The translations under genes and the position numbers were made by a program. From Fructobacillus americanaquae (GTDB lineage: Bacteria; Bacillota; Bacilli; Lactobacillales; Lactobacillaceae): a DNA stretch of 64,000 nucleotides. Of this stretch, positions 46,053 to 55,668 are shown in pieces. The stretch is from positions 986,001-1,050,000 of the forward strand of contig NZ_CP097122.1 of assembly GCF_024029775.1 (NCBI RefSeq), written 5' to 3'. The notes below the pieces were generated by a model that had not been told where the DNA came from, did not search any database, and worked only from the letters and a program-made list of their open reading frames with translations. Position 1 is the first letter of the stretch. The number at the start of each line of letters is the position of its first letter.

Positions 46053-46616
46053 ATGGTAACACGTTGTCGTTGGGCTGTAAATTATAAAGAGAGAACACCA
46101 ATGGTTACCTAACATGATCGTGAGTTTGGTCACCCCGTGCGAGATGATGATCAACTTTTATTCGAGTTGCTGACATTGGAACTTTTTCAATCAGGCTTGA
46201 GTTGGCGAACGGTCTTAAGTAAGCGAAAGAATTTTAAGGTTGCTTTTGCTAACTTTGATATTAACCAGGTGGCCCAATTTGATCAACAAGATGTTGAGCG
46301 ACTGCTCTTTGATGCTGGTATTATCCGTAATCGGCTAAAAATTGAAGCAACAATTAATAATGCTCAACAAATTCGAAGGCTCCATCATCGGGGTGAGACA
46401 TTTTCTGATTTGGTTTGGCAGCAGACCAATGGTCAAATACTCGATATTGGTGTTAACCAGGAGGAAAAGCCGGCCAGTCGCAATACACTTTCTGAAAACT
46501 TTAGTAAGCGGCTGAAAAAAATCGGCTTTAAGTTTCTGGGACCAGTGACTGTTGAATCATTTTTGCAGGCTGTTGGTGTTGAAAATGCACATGATTTAGA
46601 ATGTGACTTTCGTTAA
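46053..46616 (+). pseudogene. tag: 3-methyladenine DNA glycosylase I (Tag) with an internal TAA
   Basis: Tag excises 3-methyladenine. Read from ATG 46053 (AGGGGG ribosome binding site just upstream), the frame gives MVTRCRWAV, an in-frame TAA at 46110-46112, then HDREFGHPVRDDDQLLFELL. It continues uninterrupted to 46616. In Tag the stop position is the conserved Tyr of the YHDxEWG motif; TAA is one base from TAC or TAT. Downstream, ELFQSGLSWRTVLSKR, the long helical core and GFKFLGPVTVESFLQAVG are intact, as are the Cys and His positions of the zinc site. A GTG at 46137 could start a truncated protein lacking the zinc Cys and His. A recent nonsense mutation or a sequencing error are both possible. 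Confidence 0.82.
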
Positions 46617-46633
46617 TATTGAAGAATCAACAA

Positions 46634-46675
46634 GAAAAAGCACCTGCATTCAATTAAGAATGCGAGGTGCTTTTT
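46634..46675. terminator. Bidirectional terminator between tag and tRNA-Arg
   Basis: AAAAAGCACCT-GCATTC pairs with GAATGC-AGGTGCTTTTT with one bulged base, usable by both converging transcripts. Confidence 0.9.
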
Positions 46676-46737
46676 GTGTGAAGTACTGCGAAACTACTCC
46701 ATCGCCGTTATAAACATTGATAGATCAGCACTGTTTA

Positions 46738-46809
46738 TGCGCGATCCGGGAGTCGAACCCGGATTGCAAGAACCGGAATCTTACGTGCTATCCATTACAC
46801 TAACCGCGC
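46738..46809 (-). tRNA. tRNA-Arg (CCG)
   Basis: The acceptor arms are GCGCGGT/ATCGCGC (one G-U). The anticodon stem TAAGA/TCTTG holds loop TTCCGGT with anticodon CCG, followed by T-arm CCGGG-TTCGACT-CCCGG and discriminator A. Total length is 72 nt. Confidence 0.94.
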
Positions 46810-46819
46810 GAACTAGATT

Positions 46820-46848
46820 ATTATAACCTACTTTGCGGGAATTTCCAA
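46820..46848 (-). promoter_or_regulatory. tRNA-Arg promoter inside the yvyE 3' end
   Basis: On the minus strand TTGGAA (46848-46843), a 17-nt spacer and TATAAT (46825-46820). The -35 lies within the last codons of yvyE. Confidence 0.75.
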
Positions 46849-47463
46849 GTATGTTTCACTGATTTTCTGAAAAGAAACCTGGCCGGCAAAGCGGTTTTTC
46901 AGTTCTTCCTCAAAGGCTTTTACCTGATCCGGTGCAACCGCTACTTGGTGGTGGACGGCGGTGTCGAAATCAGTGGCAAAGACTGGGTAATCTTCTTGCT
47001 TCAACCAATAAGTCAGTTGATCATTATTTTGGTAATCAATATCAATTTGAATTTTTTCGCGCCAAAGGCGTTCAACCAAACCGGCCTCATCTAACCCTTG
47101 GGCAACGGTTCCGGCATAGGCTCGGATTAACCCACCCGCGCCAAGCTTAATTCCTCCGAAGTAGCGGGTAATAATGGCCAAAATATTGTGAACCTGACGT
47201 TTCTGCAAGACTTCAAGCATCGGAACCCCAGCCGTCCCAGAAGGCTCACCGTTGTCCGAATAGCGCTTAATTTCATCGTTGTCCCCAATGACATAGGCAA
47301 AGACATTGTGAGTTGCCTTGTGGTGTTTTTTGGAAATCTGGTCGATGTAGGTCTGTGCCTGTTCTTCAGATTCGATGCGAAAGAAAGAAACGATAAAGTC
47401 TGATTTTTTGATTGTTTGTTGCCAGGAATAATCATTCTCAGCGAGTAGGTAAAAAGGCTCCAT
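46828..47463 (-). CDS. yvyE: YigZ/IMPACT-family protein YvyE
   Basis: This 211-residue protein has the IMPACT/UPF0029 domain: KKSDFIVSFFRIESEEQAQTYI, HHKATHNVFAYVIG, SDNGEPSGTAGVPMLEVL and ITRYFGGIKLGAGGLIRAY. A C-terminal ferredoxin-like domain (DUF1949) follows. Its biochemical role is unclear; eukaryotic IMPACT modulates translation stress signalling. The start at 47463 is set by the family N-terminus. It lies 7 nt after a TGTTATAAT element, with no ribosome binding site. It is divergent from comFA, a common LAB arrangement. Confidence 0.92.
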   Translation of the reverse strand: MEPFYLLAENDYSWQQTIKKSDFIVSFFRIESEEQAQTYIDQISKKHHKATHNVFAYVIGDNDEIKRYSDNGEPSGTAGVPMLEVLQKRQVHNILAIITRYFGGIKLGAGGLIRAYAGTVAQGLDEAGLVERLWREKIQIDIDYQNNDQLTYWLKQEDYPVFATDFDTAVHHQVAVAPDQVKAFEEELKNRFAGQVSFQKISETYLEIPAK

Positions 47464-47470
47464 AGCTCGT

Positions 47471-47479
47471 ATTATAACA
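47471..47479 (-). promoter_or_regulatory. Extended -10 directly before yvyE (leaderless arrangement)
   Basis: On the minus strand TGTTATAAT ends 7 nt before ATG 47463. A normal start site would place +1 on the A of ATG. Confidence 0.65.
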
Positions 47480-47507
47480 TGACTAAATTTAGAAGGTAGG
47501 TAGAAAA

Positions 47508-48809
47508 ATGAATGTCGAGAACCTTTATGGCCGCTTGGTAACTTGGCCCAAAGAAATTGATCCACCAGTACCTTGTCAAATTCTACCGGCCTTTAAGAAA
47601 GGAGTCTGTCAGCGTTGTGGGCAAAAAGAACGAGCGAGACTTGCCGGCAGTGGTTTTTACTGCTTAAAGTGCCTGAACATGGGACGGGTTTCGACTAATG
47701 ACTGCCTGCTCACAATTCCGGAGCCCAATCTCTTTCAAGCTAAAGGTCACCTTAGATGGGATGGGCGGCTGACTGATCAGCAAGAGCGGGTTAGCCGAGA
47801 TTTGATGGCGAGCTATGCTAAGCGAGAAAATCGGTTAATCTGGGCGGTCACCGGTGCTGGTAAAACGGAGATGCTGTTTCCATTAATTGACCATGCATTG
47901 CAGAGACAAGGACGGGTTGCCATTTTGACGCCGAGGGTCGATGTTGTCCTTGAACTAGCGCCACGATTAGAGCAGGCTTTTGATTGCCCAATTCAAGTTC
48001 TCTACGGTCAACATGGTAGCCGGTACCGTTATAGCCAGCTGGTTTTAGCGACGACTCATCAGGCGTTACGTTTTTATCGTGCTTTTGACTTATTAATTAT
48101 CGATGAGGTTGACGCTTTTCCTTTCCGGGGTGATGGTGCATTAGCTTATGCCGTTTTACGGGCACAAAAAAATCAAGCGAGTGTTGTTTATTTGACTGCG
48201 ACACCAACGGCTGTGTTGAAACGCTTAGTCAAGCAGAAACGATTAGCTCAGTCCTATTTGCCACAGCGTTTCCATCGCGGCCTGTTACCGCAAATTCAGG
48301 TTCGCCGGATTGGCAATTGGCGTAAGCAACCACCAAAAAAACTATTAAAGGCGGTTCAATTCTGGATTGGTCAGCAGAACCCCTTTTTGGTTTTCGTGCC
48401 ACGAGTTAATGATTTAGCGCGAGTATTTGACTATCTGCAACGTTTTCAGACAATTAATGGGGCAACGGTCCATGCTGCTGATCCTGATCGTGCTGAAAAA
48501 GTTCGCGATTTGCGGTCAGGAGTCTACCGTTATTTAATCACGACGACGATTTTAGAGCGCGGGGTGACGCTACCGGCCTTGGAAGTAGTGATTTTGGGGG
48601 CGGATGATGCTGTTTTTTCAATAGCAGCGCTCGTCCAGATTGCCGGACGGGTGGGACGGTCTCAAGAGCACCCCGATGGTCTGGTTTTAGCACTCGTGCA
48701 GGAGCCGACCTTCAAATTACGGGCAGCTCGCCAGCAAATTGCTGATTTGAACAGTCGAGTAAAACAGATGGGTGCCATACCAACAGATAGCCAGGAGGAT
48801 GAGATTTGA
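47508..48809 (+). CDS. comFA: Competence ATPase ComFA
   Basis: ComFA is a membrane-associated DEAD-box-like ATPase needed to pull transforming DNA into the cell. The 433-residue protein has an N-terminal four-cysteine zinc site (CQRCG about residue 36 and YCLKC). It then has the helicase motifs TGAGKTEM (Walker A), DEVD (Walker B), YLTATPT (motif III) and QIAGRVGRS (motif VI). All parts needed for activity are present. It overlaps comFC by 4 nt. AAGGTAGG precedes the ATG. No ComX/CinA box was recognised in the 44-nt gap to yvyE. Confidence 0.95.
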   Translation: MNVENLYGRLVTWPKEIDPPVPCQILPAFKKGVCQRCGQKERARLAGSGFYCLKCLNMGRVSTNDCLLTIPEPNLFQAKGHLRWDGRLTDQQERVSRDLMASYAKRENRLIWAVTGAGKTEMLFPLIDHALQRQGRVAILTPRVDVVLELAPRLEQAFDCPIQVLYGQHGSRYRYSQLVLATTHQALRFYRAFDLLIIDEVDAFPFRGDGALAYAVLRAQKNQASVVYLTATPTAVLKRLVKQKRLAQSYLPQRFHRGLLPQIQVRRIGNWRKQPPKKLLKAVQFWIGQQNPFLVFVPRVNDLARVFDYLQRFQTINGATVHAADPDRAEKVRDLRSGVYRYLITTTILERGVTLPALEVVILGADDAVFSIAALVQIAGRVGRSQEHPDGLVLALVQEPTFKLRAARQQIADLNSRVKQMGAIPTDSQEDEI

Positions 48810-49516
48810 ATTGTTTACTCTGCCAAGAAGGTTTTCAACCAGTAGTCACAATGGGCCAGTTGGTCTTTAATCGAAAGCAAGCCAAGCAGTTGTTGTGCCC
48901 GAGATGTTTAAATTGCTTTGCTCGTTTAAAGGGAACGTTGTGTGGTGGATGCGGCCGCCAATTGGTCCATCGAATCCCAGTCGAGGGGACACAACTGATT
49001 TGTCCAGATTGCCAGTTCTGGCAAAGTCAGGGTTACCGCCTACTTGGCCATCGAGCCTTGTATGCTTACGATGGGCAATTAAAGGAATACATGTCCCGCT
49101 ACAAGTTTATGGGGGATTATCGACTGGGCCTCGTGTTTCAAAAGGAAATGCGGCAAATGATTCGACGCCTGGTAAAAGAACGGCAAATCGACCTAGTTAT
49201 CCCCATCCCGGTAAGTAAGAAGCGGCTTTTGCAGCGGGGGTTCAACCAAGTCGAGCCATGGCTTGTGCGTTCTGCCAAAGCAGTTTTGGAGGTGGCTAAT
49301 CATAATAAGGTTGACCAATCTAGTTTGGATCGAGCAAAACGGCTCAAGACACCCCAGCCATTTGCCATTGCCGACAATCAAGCTGCATTAGTGGTGGGGA
49401 CGAAAATCTTGGTTGTTGATGACATTTATACGACTGGACGGACACTTTATCATGCAGCCGACTGCCTTTATCAGGCTGGGGCTCGCTTTGTGTCATCAGC
49501 TTCGTTAGCTCGTTAA
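48806..49516 (+). CDS. comFC: Competence protein ComFC (phosphoribosyltransferase-like)
   Basis: ComFC works with ComFA in DNA uptake. The 236-residue protein has an N-terminal double zinc site (CLLCQ, CPRC, CGGCG, CPDC). The ComF-typical YDGQLKEYMSRYKFMGDYRL and the PRPP-type loop ILVVDDIYTTGRTLYHAA follow. LVIPIPVSKKRLLQRGFNQ is also diagnostic. It overlaps comFA by 4 nt (the TTG start is set by that overlap and an AGGAGG site), so the pair is a coupled late-competence operon. Confidence 0.95.
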   Translation: MNCLLCQEGFQPVVTMGQLVFNRKQAKQLLCPRCLNCFARLKGTLCGGCGRQLVHRIPVEGTQLICPDCQFWQSQGYRLLGHRALYAYDGQLKEYMSRYKFMGDYRLGLVFQKEMRQMIRRLVKERQIDLVIPIPVSKKRLLQRGFNQVEPWLVRSAKAVLEVANHNKVDQSSLDRAKRLKTPQPFAIADNQAALVVGTKILVVDDIYTTGRTLYHAADCLYQAGARFVSSASLAR

Positions 49517-49643
49517 GTCGAATAGAAAAAAATTTTTGCCTATGAGCATTTTGGCATAGTGAGAATCTGTGTGAGGAAAGCTTTGTTACATTGCCGGTTT
49601 GTCCTTTCTGTTATAAAATGAAACGAATAAAAGGAGAACTTTC

Positions 49644-49868
49644 ATGCCACCACTTTTGACTTTGACCACAACGATTGCCGCCATCTATTTTGTCTTTTAC
49701 CTGCTTCGTCCGATTGATTTTGGCAAGTTACTACCAAAAAATCCTTTGCAGGCGGCCGTGCTCAAAGTAGTTGTTGCAACCAGCCTCGGATTTTTGCTGG
49801 CGACGGCACTAGTGTCGCTTTTAAATTCAGCCTTACAACTACCAGGAACTCTCCTAAAAGATTTCTAA
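49644..49868 (+). CDS. DUF1146 family small membrane protein (YwzB-like)
   Basis: This 74-residue protein has two membrane segments (about 5-21 and 36-62) joined by LRPIDFGKLLPKNP. The pattern fits DUF1146, whose members sit between the ATP synthase operon and murA/mbl in Bacilli; here mbl follows. The function is unknown. AAAAGGAGAAC precedes the ATG, and TGTTATAAAA at about 49610 is a probable -10. Confidence 0.8.
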   Translation: MPPLLTLTTTIAAIYFVFYLLRPIDFGKLLPKNPLQAAVLKVVVATSLGFLLATALVSLLNSALQLPGTLLKDF

Positions 49869-49898
49869 GAGATGCCGGCCGAAACTGGTCAAGTATGA

Positions 49899-49904
49899 TA
49901 TAAT
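49899..49904 (+). promoter_or_regulatory. -10 element upstream of mbl
   Basis: TGATATAAT (TGN plus TATAAT) at 49896-49904 is an extended -10, 70 nt before the mbl start. No clear -35 is seen. Confidence 0.6.
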
Positions 49905-49974
49905 TTAAAGGATTGTAGGGGACTGTTTTTTCTTTTAGACCCTACCGAACATGAATTTTGGAGAAATAATAACC

Positions 49975-50958
49975 ATGGCAAGAGATATTGGAATTGATTT
50001 GGGAACCGCCAACGTTTTGATTTACGTTGAAGGCGAAGGTGTGGTCCTTAATGAACCTTCCGTTGTCGCCGTTGACGACAAGACTGACCGTGTTTTGGCC
50101 GTTGGGGCTGAAGCCTACCGGATGGTTGGTCGGACACCCGGAAACATTCGGGCCGTTCGTCCTTTGAAGGATGGAGTCATTTCTGACTTCGATATTACAG
50201 AAGCGATGTTGACTTACTTTGTTAACAAATTGAACGTCAAAGGCTTTATGTCAAAGCCAAACATCATGATCTGTGCACCAACAAACATTAGTGAAATTGA
50301 ACGTAAGGCAATTATTCAAGCCGCTGAAAAGGCTGGTGGTGCTAAGGTTTATTTGGATTACGAGCCAAAGGTTGCTGCTATTGGTGCTGGTTTAGATATC
50401 TTTAAGCCAGTTGGTTCAATGGTAATTGATATGGGTGGTGGAACTTCTGATATCGCCATCTTGTCATTGGGTGACATTGTTGTTTCAGAATCAATCCGGG
50501 TTGCCGGTGATCGCATGAACACTGATATCGTCAATTACTTGAAGCGTGAACATGGTTTGATTGTTGGTGAGCGTTCAGCAGAAACCATTAAGATTGAAAT
50601 TGGTTCTGCCTTGAAGTCAGATACGCCAAAGACGATGACTGTTCGTGGCCGTGACAACTTTGAAGGCATGCCACAAACGATTACTGTTAACTCAAACGAA
50701 ATTGAAGAAGCCTTGCATGACACGTTGGTTCAAATTGCTGACGCTGCCCACTTGGCTTTGTCAAAGTTGCCACCTGAACTGGCTGCTGACATCATCGACC
50801 GTGGTGTGATGTTGACCGGTGGAGGTGCATTGCTCGATGGCATGGATAAGTTTATTGCCGATCGTTTGACAGTTCCTGTTTTTGTTTCAGAATCACCATT
50901 GGACAACGTGGCCAAGGGAACTGGGGCATTGTTGGAACACATGATGACGAAAAAATAA
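49975..50958 (+). CDS. mbl: MreB/Mbl-family rod shape-determining protein
   Basis: This bacterial actin directs side-wall peptidoglycan synthesis. The 327-residue protein has the phosphate-1 loop IGIDLGTANVLIYV, EPKVAAIGAGLD and the phosphate-2 loop MVIDMGGGTSDIAIL. The adenosine motif VMLTGGGALLDGMDKF is also present. Mbl rather than MreB is suggested by its position behind a DUF1146 gene and before DUF2969/rodA and by the lack of mreCD neighbours. ATG 49975 follows TTTGGAGAAA; ATG 49951 would lie upstream of that site. Confidence 0.92.
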   Translation: MARDIGIDLGTANVLIYVEGEGVVLNEPSVVAVDDKTDRVLAVGAEAYRMVGRTPGNIRAVRPLKDGVISDFDITEAMLTYFVNKLNVKGFMSKPNIMICAPTNISEIERKAIIQAAEKAGGAKVYLDYEPKVAAIGAGLDIFKPVGSMVIDMGGGTSDIAILSLGDIVVSESIRVAGDRMNTDIVNYLKREHGLIVGERSAETIKIEIGSALKSDTPKTMTVRGRDNFEGMPQTITVNSNEIEEALHDTLVQIADAAHLALSKLPPELAADIIDRGVMLTGGGALLDGMDKFIADRLTVPVFVSESPLDNVAKGTGALLEHMMTKK

Positions 50959-50967
50959 GGAGCAGTC

Positions 50968-51177
50968 ATGAGCAAGAAAAATCAGAGCTTTGGCGTGTCT
51001 TTGGTCACAAAGGACGACGAAATCCAGGTTTTGGTTGATGATCAACCAATCGGTAAAATCGAACAAAATCAGGGTAGCTATACTGGTGTTTTAGGCAAGC
51101 AGGTTGTCATTGCCAGTGCTCAATCGACCGATGAAGCCTTGCAGGCAATCCTCGCATCATTTAATCTCTACCATTAA
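50968..51177 (+). CDS. DUF2969 family protein
   Basis: This 69-residue soluble protein of unknown function is restricted to Lactobacillales. It has a short basic start and alternating strands (IQVLVDDQPIGKIEQNQG). It lies 9 nt after mbl and before rodA, where DUF2969 genes are usually found, so a link to cell elongation is plausible but unproven. AAGGAGCAG precedes the ATG. Confidence 0.82.
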   Translation: MSKKNQSFGVSLVTKDDEIQVLVDDQPIGKIEQNQGSYTGVLGKQVVIASAQSTDEALQAILASFNLYH

Positions 51178-51184
51178 TTTTTAA

Positions 51185-51216
51185 AAAGAATCCTTTGCCG
51201 CGGCAAGGGGTTTTTG
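51185..51216 (+). terminator. Terminator after the DUF2969 gene
   Basis: CCTTTGCC and GGCAAGGG pair (one G-U) around GC and are followed by TTTTT. Confidence 0.75.
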
Positions 51217-51260
51217 TACATAGAACCACCTAAAAATTTTGTGCAAAAGGAAGATTCACC

Positions 51261-52472
51261 ATGCAGCGTATCGCATCACATAAAACCGACCGGCCATCTG
51301 CTTCAGAGTTGGATTGGGGCATGATTTTAATTTTAATCTTGCTGATGTTAATTGGTCTGTACTCCTTGTACTTTGCTATTTTAAACGGTGGTAAAGGTGC
51401 CTCACCGATTAGAGCTGTTATTATGCAGATTGTTTACTGGATTGCTGGTGGCGTGATGATTGCTTTCATTATGCATTTTGATGCCTTCCAGCTCTGGCGA
51501 TTAGCACCCTTTCTTTATGCCATATCCTTTATTTTACTGATTGCCGTTCTGATTTTTTATAATCGGGCTTTGTATGCGAATGCGGGTGCTAAGTCATGGA
51601 TTGTTATTGGACCTGTTTCGATTCAGCCGGCGGAATTTGTAAAACCATTTTATATCGTGATGTTAGCGAAAATTGTCGCTAGTCATAACCGTTTGTACCC
51701 AACCCACCAGGTTGATTCCGATTGGTTGTTAATTGCTAAGATTGCCGGATGCTTCTTACCATTGGCCTTCTTAATCGCCTTACAAAACGATTTGGGGACA
51801 CTTCTCGTCTTTATGGCCATCACGGCTGGAATTGTCGTTGTTTCCGGCATTACCTGGCGGATTTTGGGGCCAGTCTTTGCGGGTGTGGGCGTCTTAGGCG
51901 GTGGTATGATTTTCTTAGTGGCTTCGACAATTGGTCGAAGCATTCTGGGAACATTAGGTTTCCAGTCTTACCAATTTGCTCGAATTGATGCCTGGTTGCA
52001 TCCAGGCCAAGATACCTCAAATACTGGTTATCAGACGTATCAAAACTTGAAAGCTATCGGATCTGGTCAACTGTTTGGGTCTGGGTTTGGTAATATGAAA
52101 GTCTTTGTGCCTGTTCGTGAATCGGATATGATTTTCTCAGTAATGGGCGAGTCCTTTGGCTTCATTGGAGGCGCCTTCTTAATTTCCTTATACTTCTTTT
52201 TGATTTATCGCATGATTAAGGCAACGTTTAAGGCTAAAAACGCCTTTTATGCTTATATTGCTGCCGGTGTGATTATGATGGTTTTGTTCCACGTCTTTGA
52301 AAACATTGGTATGAACATTGGTCTCTTACCATTGACAGGAATTCCACTGCCCTTTATTTCACAGGGAGGGTCGTCGCTGGTTTCGAATATGATTGGGGTT
52401 GGGCTGATAATGTCGATGTCTTATCAACAACAAAGTAGAACTTTCAACGATTCGAACGAATTTAATTTGTAA
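51261..52472 (+). CDS. rodA: Peptidoglycan glycosyltransferase RodA (SEDS family)
   Basis: RodA polymerises lipid II into glycan strands during elongation. The 403-residue protein has about ten membrane segments. SEDS signatures are GAKSWIVIGPVSIQPAEFVK (about residues 112-131), LQNDLGTLLVF, YQTYQNLKAIGSGQLFGSGFG with the extracytoplasmic catalytic-Asp region, VMGESFGFIGG and LPLTGIPLPFISQGGSSL. RodA rather than FtsW is inferred from the N-terminus and from mbl upstream. GGAAG precedes the ATG. Confidence 0.93.
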   Translation: MQRIASHKTDRPSASELDWGMILILILLMLIGLYSLYFAILNGGKGASPIRAVIMQIVYWIAGGVMIAFIMHFDAFQLWRLAPFLYAISFILLIAVLIFYNRALYANAGAKSWIVIGPVSIQPAEFVKPFYIVMLAKIVASHNRLYPTHQVDSDWLLIAKIAGCFLPLAFLIALQNDLGTLLVFMAITAGIVVVSGITWRILGPVFAGVGVLGGGMIFLVASTIGRSILGTLGFQSYQFARIDAWLHPGQDTSNTGYQTYQNLKAIGSGQLFGSGFGNMKVFVPVRESDMIFSVMGESFGFIGGAFLISLYFFLIYRMIKATFKAKNAFYAYIAAGVIMMVLFHVFENIGMNIGLLPLTGIPLPFISQGGSSLVSNMIGVGLIMSMSYQQQSRTFNDSNEFNL

Positions 52473-52481
52473 AAGGGTGCT

Positions 52482-53471
52482 ATGGAAGAACTTGCAGCAA
52501 TTCATGAAAAAACACGGGTTTTATTATCACAGCTACGCAGTGGGGATGTTTATGAATCACTACCTGAGTTACTCTATGTCTTAAAAGAAAATGCGGACAT
52601 GGAACCGGCTGAGCCAACTCCACGACCTAGAGATTCAATGGCCGTGATTGAACAAATGCAGGTCTACCAGGATGTGTGGTCGGCCAACCATGAGGAATCC
52701 AATCAGTTTGTAGCAGATGATGACTTGCGGGCAGTCGTGGAACAGTTGTCTTCACCGAGTGCAAAGATTCGTGATACGGGGGCCTTCTTCTTTCTTGGGA
52801 ATGCCATCCAAAATGGGCATTTAAGTCATCAGCAATTAGACTGGTTGACGGCTGAAATGATTGGTGACGACCACCTACTTAGTCAAATTTTGCAGGAAGA
52901 AAACGATGGTGCTTATGGACGCTCTTTTGCCCTTGCCATTCTTTCGATTTTATTGATGGCTGATCAGCAAGCTGCTGAACCCTTTATTGGCTCAGAGTTG
53001 ATGATGGCTATCGTCGAACAGGTTAGCCTGTATACGCTGTTAGAACTGGATACACGCGGTTTCGTGCCTGGCCATGGTTGGATTCATGCCTTTACTCATT
53101 TAGCAAATGTGTTGGGCGCGATTTTTGACCGGACGGATGTTCCACGGTCAGACAAACTTTTCTTGCTTGCTTGTATCATGACGAATTTCCGTCAGCTAAA
53201 CACACCACTCACGATGGGTGAGCTAAACCGCCAAGTAGGAACCATCTTGCGCTTGAGTCAAAAGCACAGCCTCTACGCCGATTATTTACTACTATCATTA
53301 AAATTGTGGCGGCAAGACCTTGTGAATGAACCCTTTGCACAAACTCGGTCACGCTGGCAGAAATTATATAATCGCGTTGATTTCTTCCAGCAAATTTTAG
53401 CTTTTGGTCAAGATCAGGTGCCTGAAAAAATTTGGGCATATGTCCAAGAGACTAAGAATTACCTTTCTTAA
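52482..53471 (+). CDS. DUF2785 family protein
   Basis: This 329-residue soluble, mostly helical protein of unknown function is recognised as DUF2785 by DTGAFFFLGNAIQNG and the central LDTRGFVPGHGWIHAFTHLANVL, a histidine-rich motif that could bind metal. The first 80 residues are Glu/Pro-rich and probably flexible. It follows rodA by 9 nt and precedes ddl, so it is likely co-transcribed with envelope genes; whether it acts there is unknown. Confidence 0.85.
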   Translation: MEELAAIHEKTRVLLSQLRSGDVYESLPELLYVLKENADMEPAEPTPRPRDSMAVIEQMQVYQDVWSANHEESNQFVADDDLRAVVEQLSSPSAKIRDTGAFFFLGNAIQNGHLSHQQLDWLTAEMIGDDHLLSQILQEENDGAYGRSFALAILSILLMADQQAAEPFIGSELMMAIVEQVSLYTLLELDTRGFVPGHGWIHAFTHLANVLGAIFDRTDVPRSDKLFLLACIMTNFRQLNTPLTMGELNRQVGTILRLSQKHSLYADYLLLSLKLWRQDLVNEPFAQTRSRWQKLYNRVDFFQQILAFGQDQVPEKIWAYVQETKNYLS

Positions 53472-53546
53472 TTGTCTTCGTCTCGCTAGGTTGGCGAATG
53501 AAAAAAATATTTACCCATGACGTCCACCTGGCTGGTGGACCAATAA

Positions 53547-54701
<1,155 letters not shown>

Positions 54702-54708
54702 TTTTAAA

Positions 54709-54750
54709 TAAAAAAACGTCCCTTGTTGTTACGCAAGGGACGTTTTTTTA
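54709..54750. terminator. Bidirectional terminator between ddl and uspA
   Basis: AAAAAAACGTCCCTT and AAGGGACGTTTTTTT pair around a 9-nt loop. Confidence 0.93.
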
Positions 54751-54757
54751 CTGATTT

Positions 54758-55216
54758 TTACTTTTGAGCGAGCTTTGCGCAACGAACAACCAAGACGTCG
54801 ATTGTCGCGATTCGAGTAACGAAGGCGGTGACAGAACCGACAACTAGACGTTCAACCGTGTTGAGACCAGTGGCCCCAATTACAATCAAATCAGCTTTGA
54901 TTTCTTTTGGAATATCGGTTGCAATCATGGTCTTTGGTGAACCATAGTCAATCCGATATGAAACATTTGAGAGGCCTGCCTCAGTTGCTTGCTTTTTGTA
55001 AGCTTCCAATGATTGACGGGCATCTTCCGTGATGGTGTCAACCATCGTGTTATCGAAAGATGTAATGTTTTGAATGGCACGAGTATCAATGATATTAGCA
55101 ATCACTAATTCAGCGTCGCCGTCTTCTTTTGCTAGGGCGATTGCGCGCTTCAAGGCCGCCTCAGCCTCCTTTGAGCCATCCATTGGAACCAAAATTTTCT
55201 GGTAAGACTGTGTCAT
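54758..55216 (-). CDS. Universal stress protein, UspA family
   Basis: This 152-residue Rossmann-like protein has YQKILVPMDGSKEAEAALKRAI at the N-terminus, and LIVIGATGLNTVERLVVGSVTAFVTR contains the ATP-binding G-x2-G-x9-G-S/T motif. It therefore probably binds ATP. UspA proteins are induced by stress; the specific role is unknown. ATG 55216 has AGAGAGGT upstream; an earlier in-frame start (55243) does not. A structured RNA gene with its own terminator lies 126-350 nt upstream on the same strand. Confidence 0.92.
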   Translation of the reverse strand: MTQSYQKILVPMDGSKEAEAALKRAIALAKEDGDAELVIANIIDTRAIQNITSFDNTMVDTITEDARQSLEAYKKQATEAGLSNVSYRIDYGSPKTMIATDIPKEIKADLIVIGATGLNTVERLVVGSVTAFVTRIATIDVLVVRCAKLAQK

Positions 55217-55341
55217 CGTAAAGACCTCTCTTTCTAGGTTCATTATAAGTCTTTTAAGACGAAATAAAAAGCAGAGTCTGCGAATAGGAATTAGTGGATA
55301 CCAGCAATTGGCTAATTCGTTTAGTCTTTAGTATGAGTTCA

Positions 55342-55566
55342 CAAAAAAAGCCCGCCCGAAGGCGAGCCGTGGGTCATGCCCACGATACTCTATTGGCACC
55401 GTTAACCGCTACTCAGATTTTCCTCGAAATTATCGAGGTGGGCGTTTCACCGGGGGCTTTGACTACCAAACGAAAGGGCATGTCATAACCTGAGGATTCC
55501 CGTCCAAAATAAAAAGGTTGTAAGGAAAAAGCTGTAAATGTAGCAATGCGTATACCAGAGTATTCA
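55342..55566 (-). ncRNA. Structured non-coding RNA, probably 6S RNA
   Basis: The 450-nt gap between uspA and rarA holds a promoter-terminator unit on the minus strand. TATACT (55578-55573) is followed by about 225 nt without a good ORF and ends in a strong terminator (GCTCGCC, TTCG, GGCGGGC, then seven T). The RNA can fold as one long rod. CATGCCC pairs with GGGCATG near the ends, TTGGTA with TGCCAA further in, and CCTCGA with TCGAGG at the tip, with internal loops between. A long, interrupted rod next to rarA is what 6S RNA genes look like in Firmicutes. The identity is inferred from shape and neighbours; a uspA leader with an attenuator is the alternative. Confidence 0.5.
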
Positions 55567-55668
55567 CTAAATAGTATACTGATTTTGTCTAAAAATACTA
55601 GTCTTGACATTCTGATTTTTGTGAGTAACCATCAGCAAAATTGTTGTTCAAAATCAGATTGGTATTGT

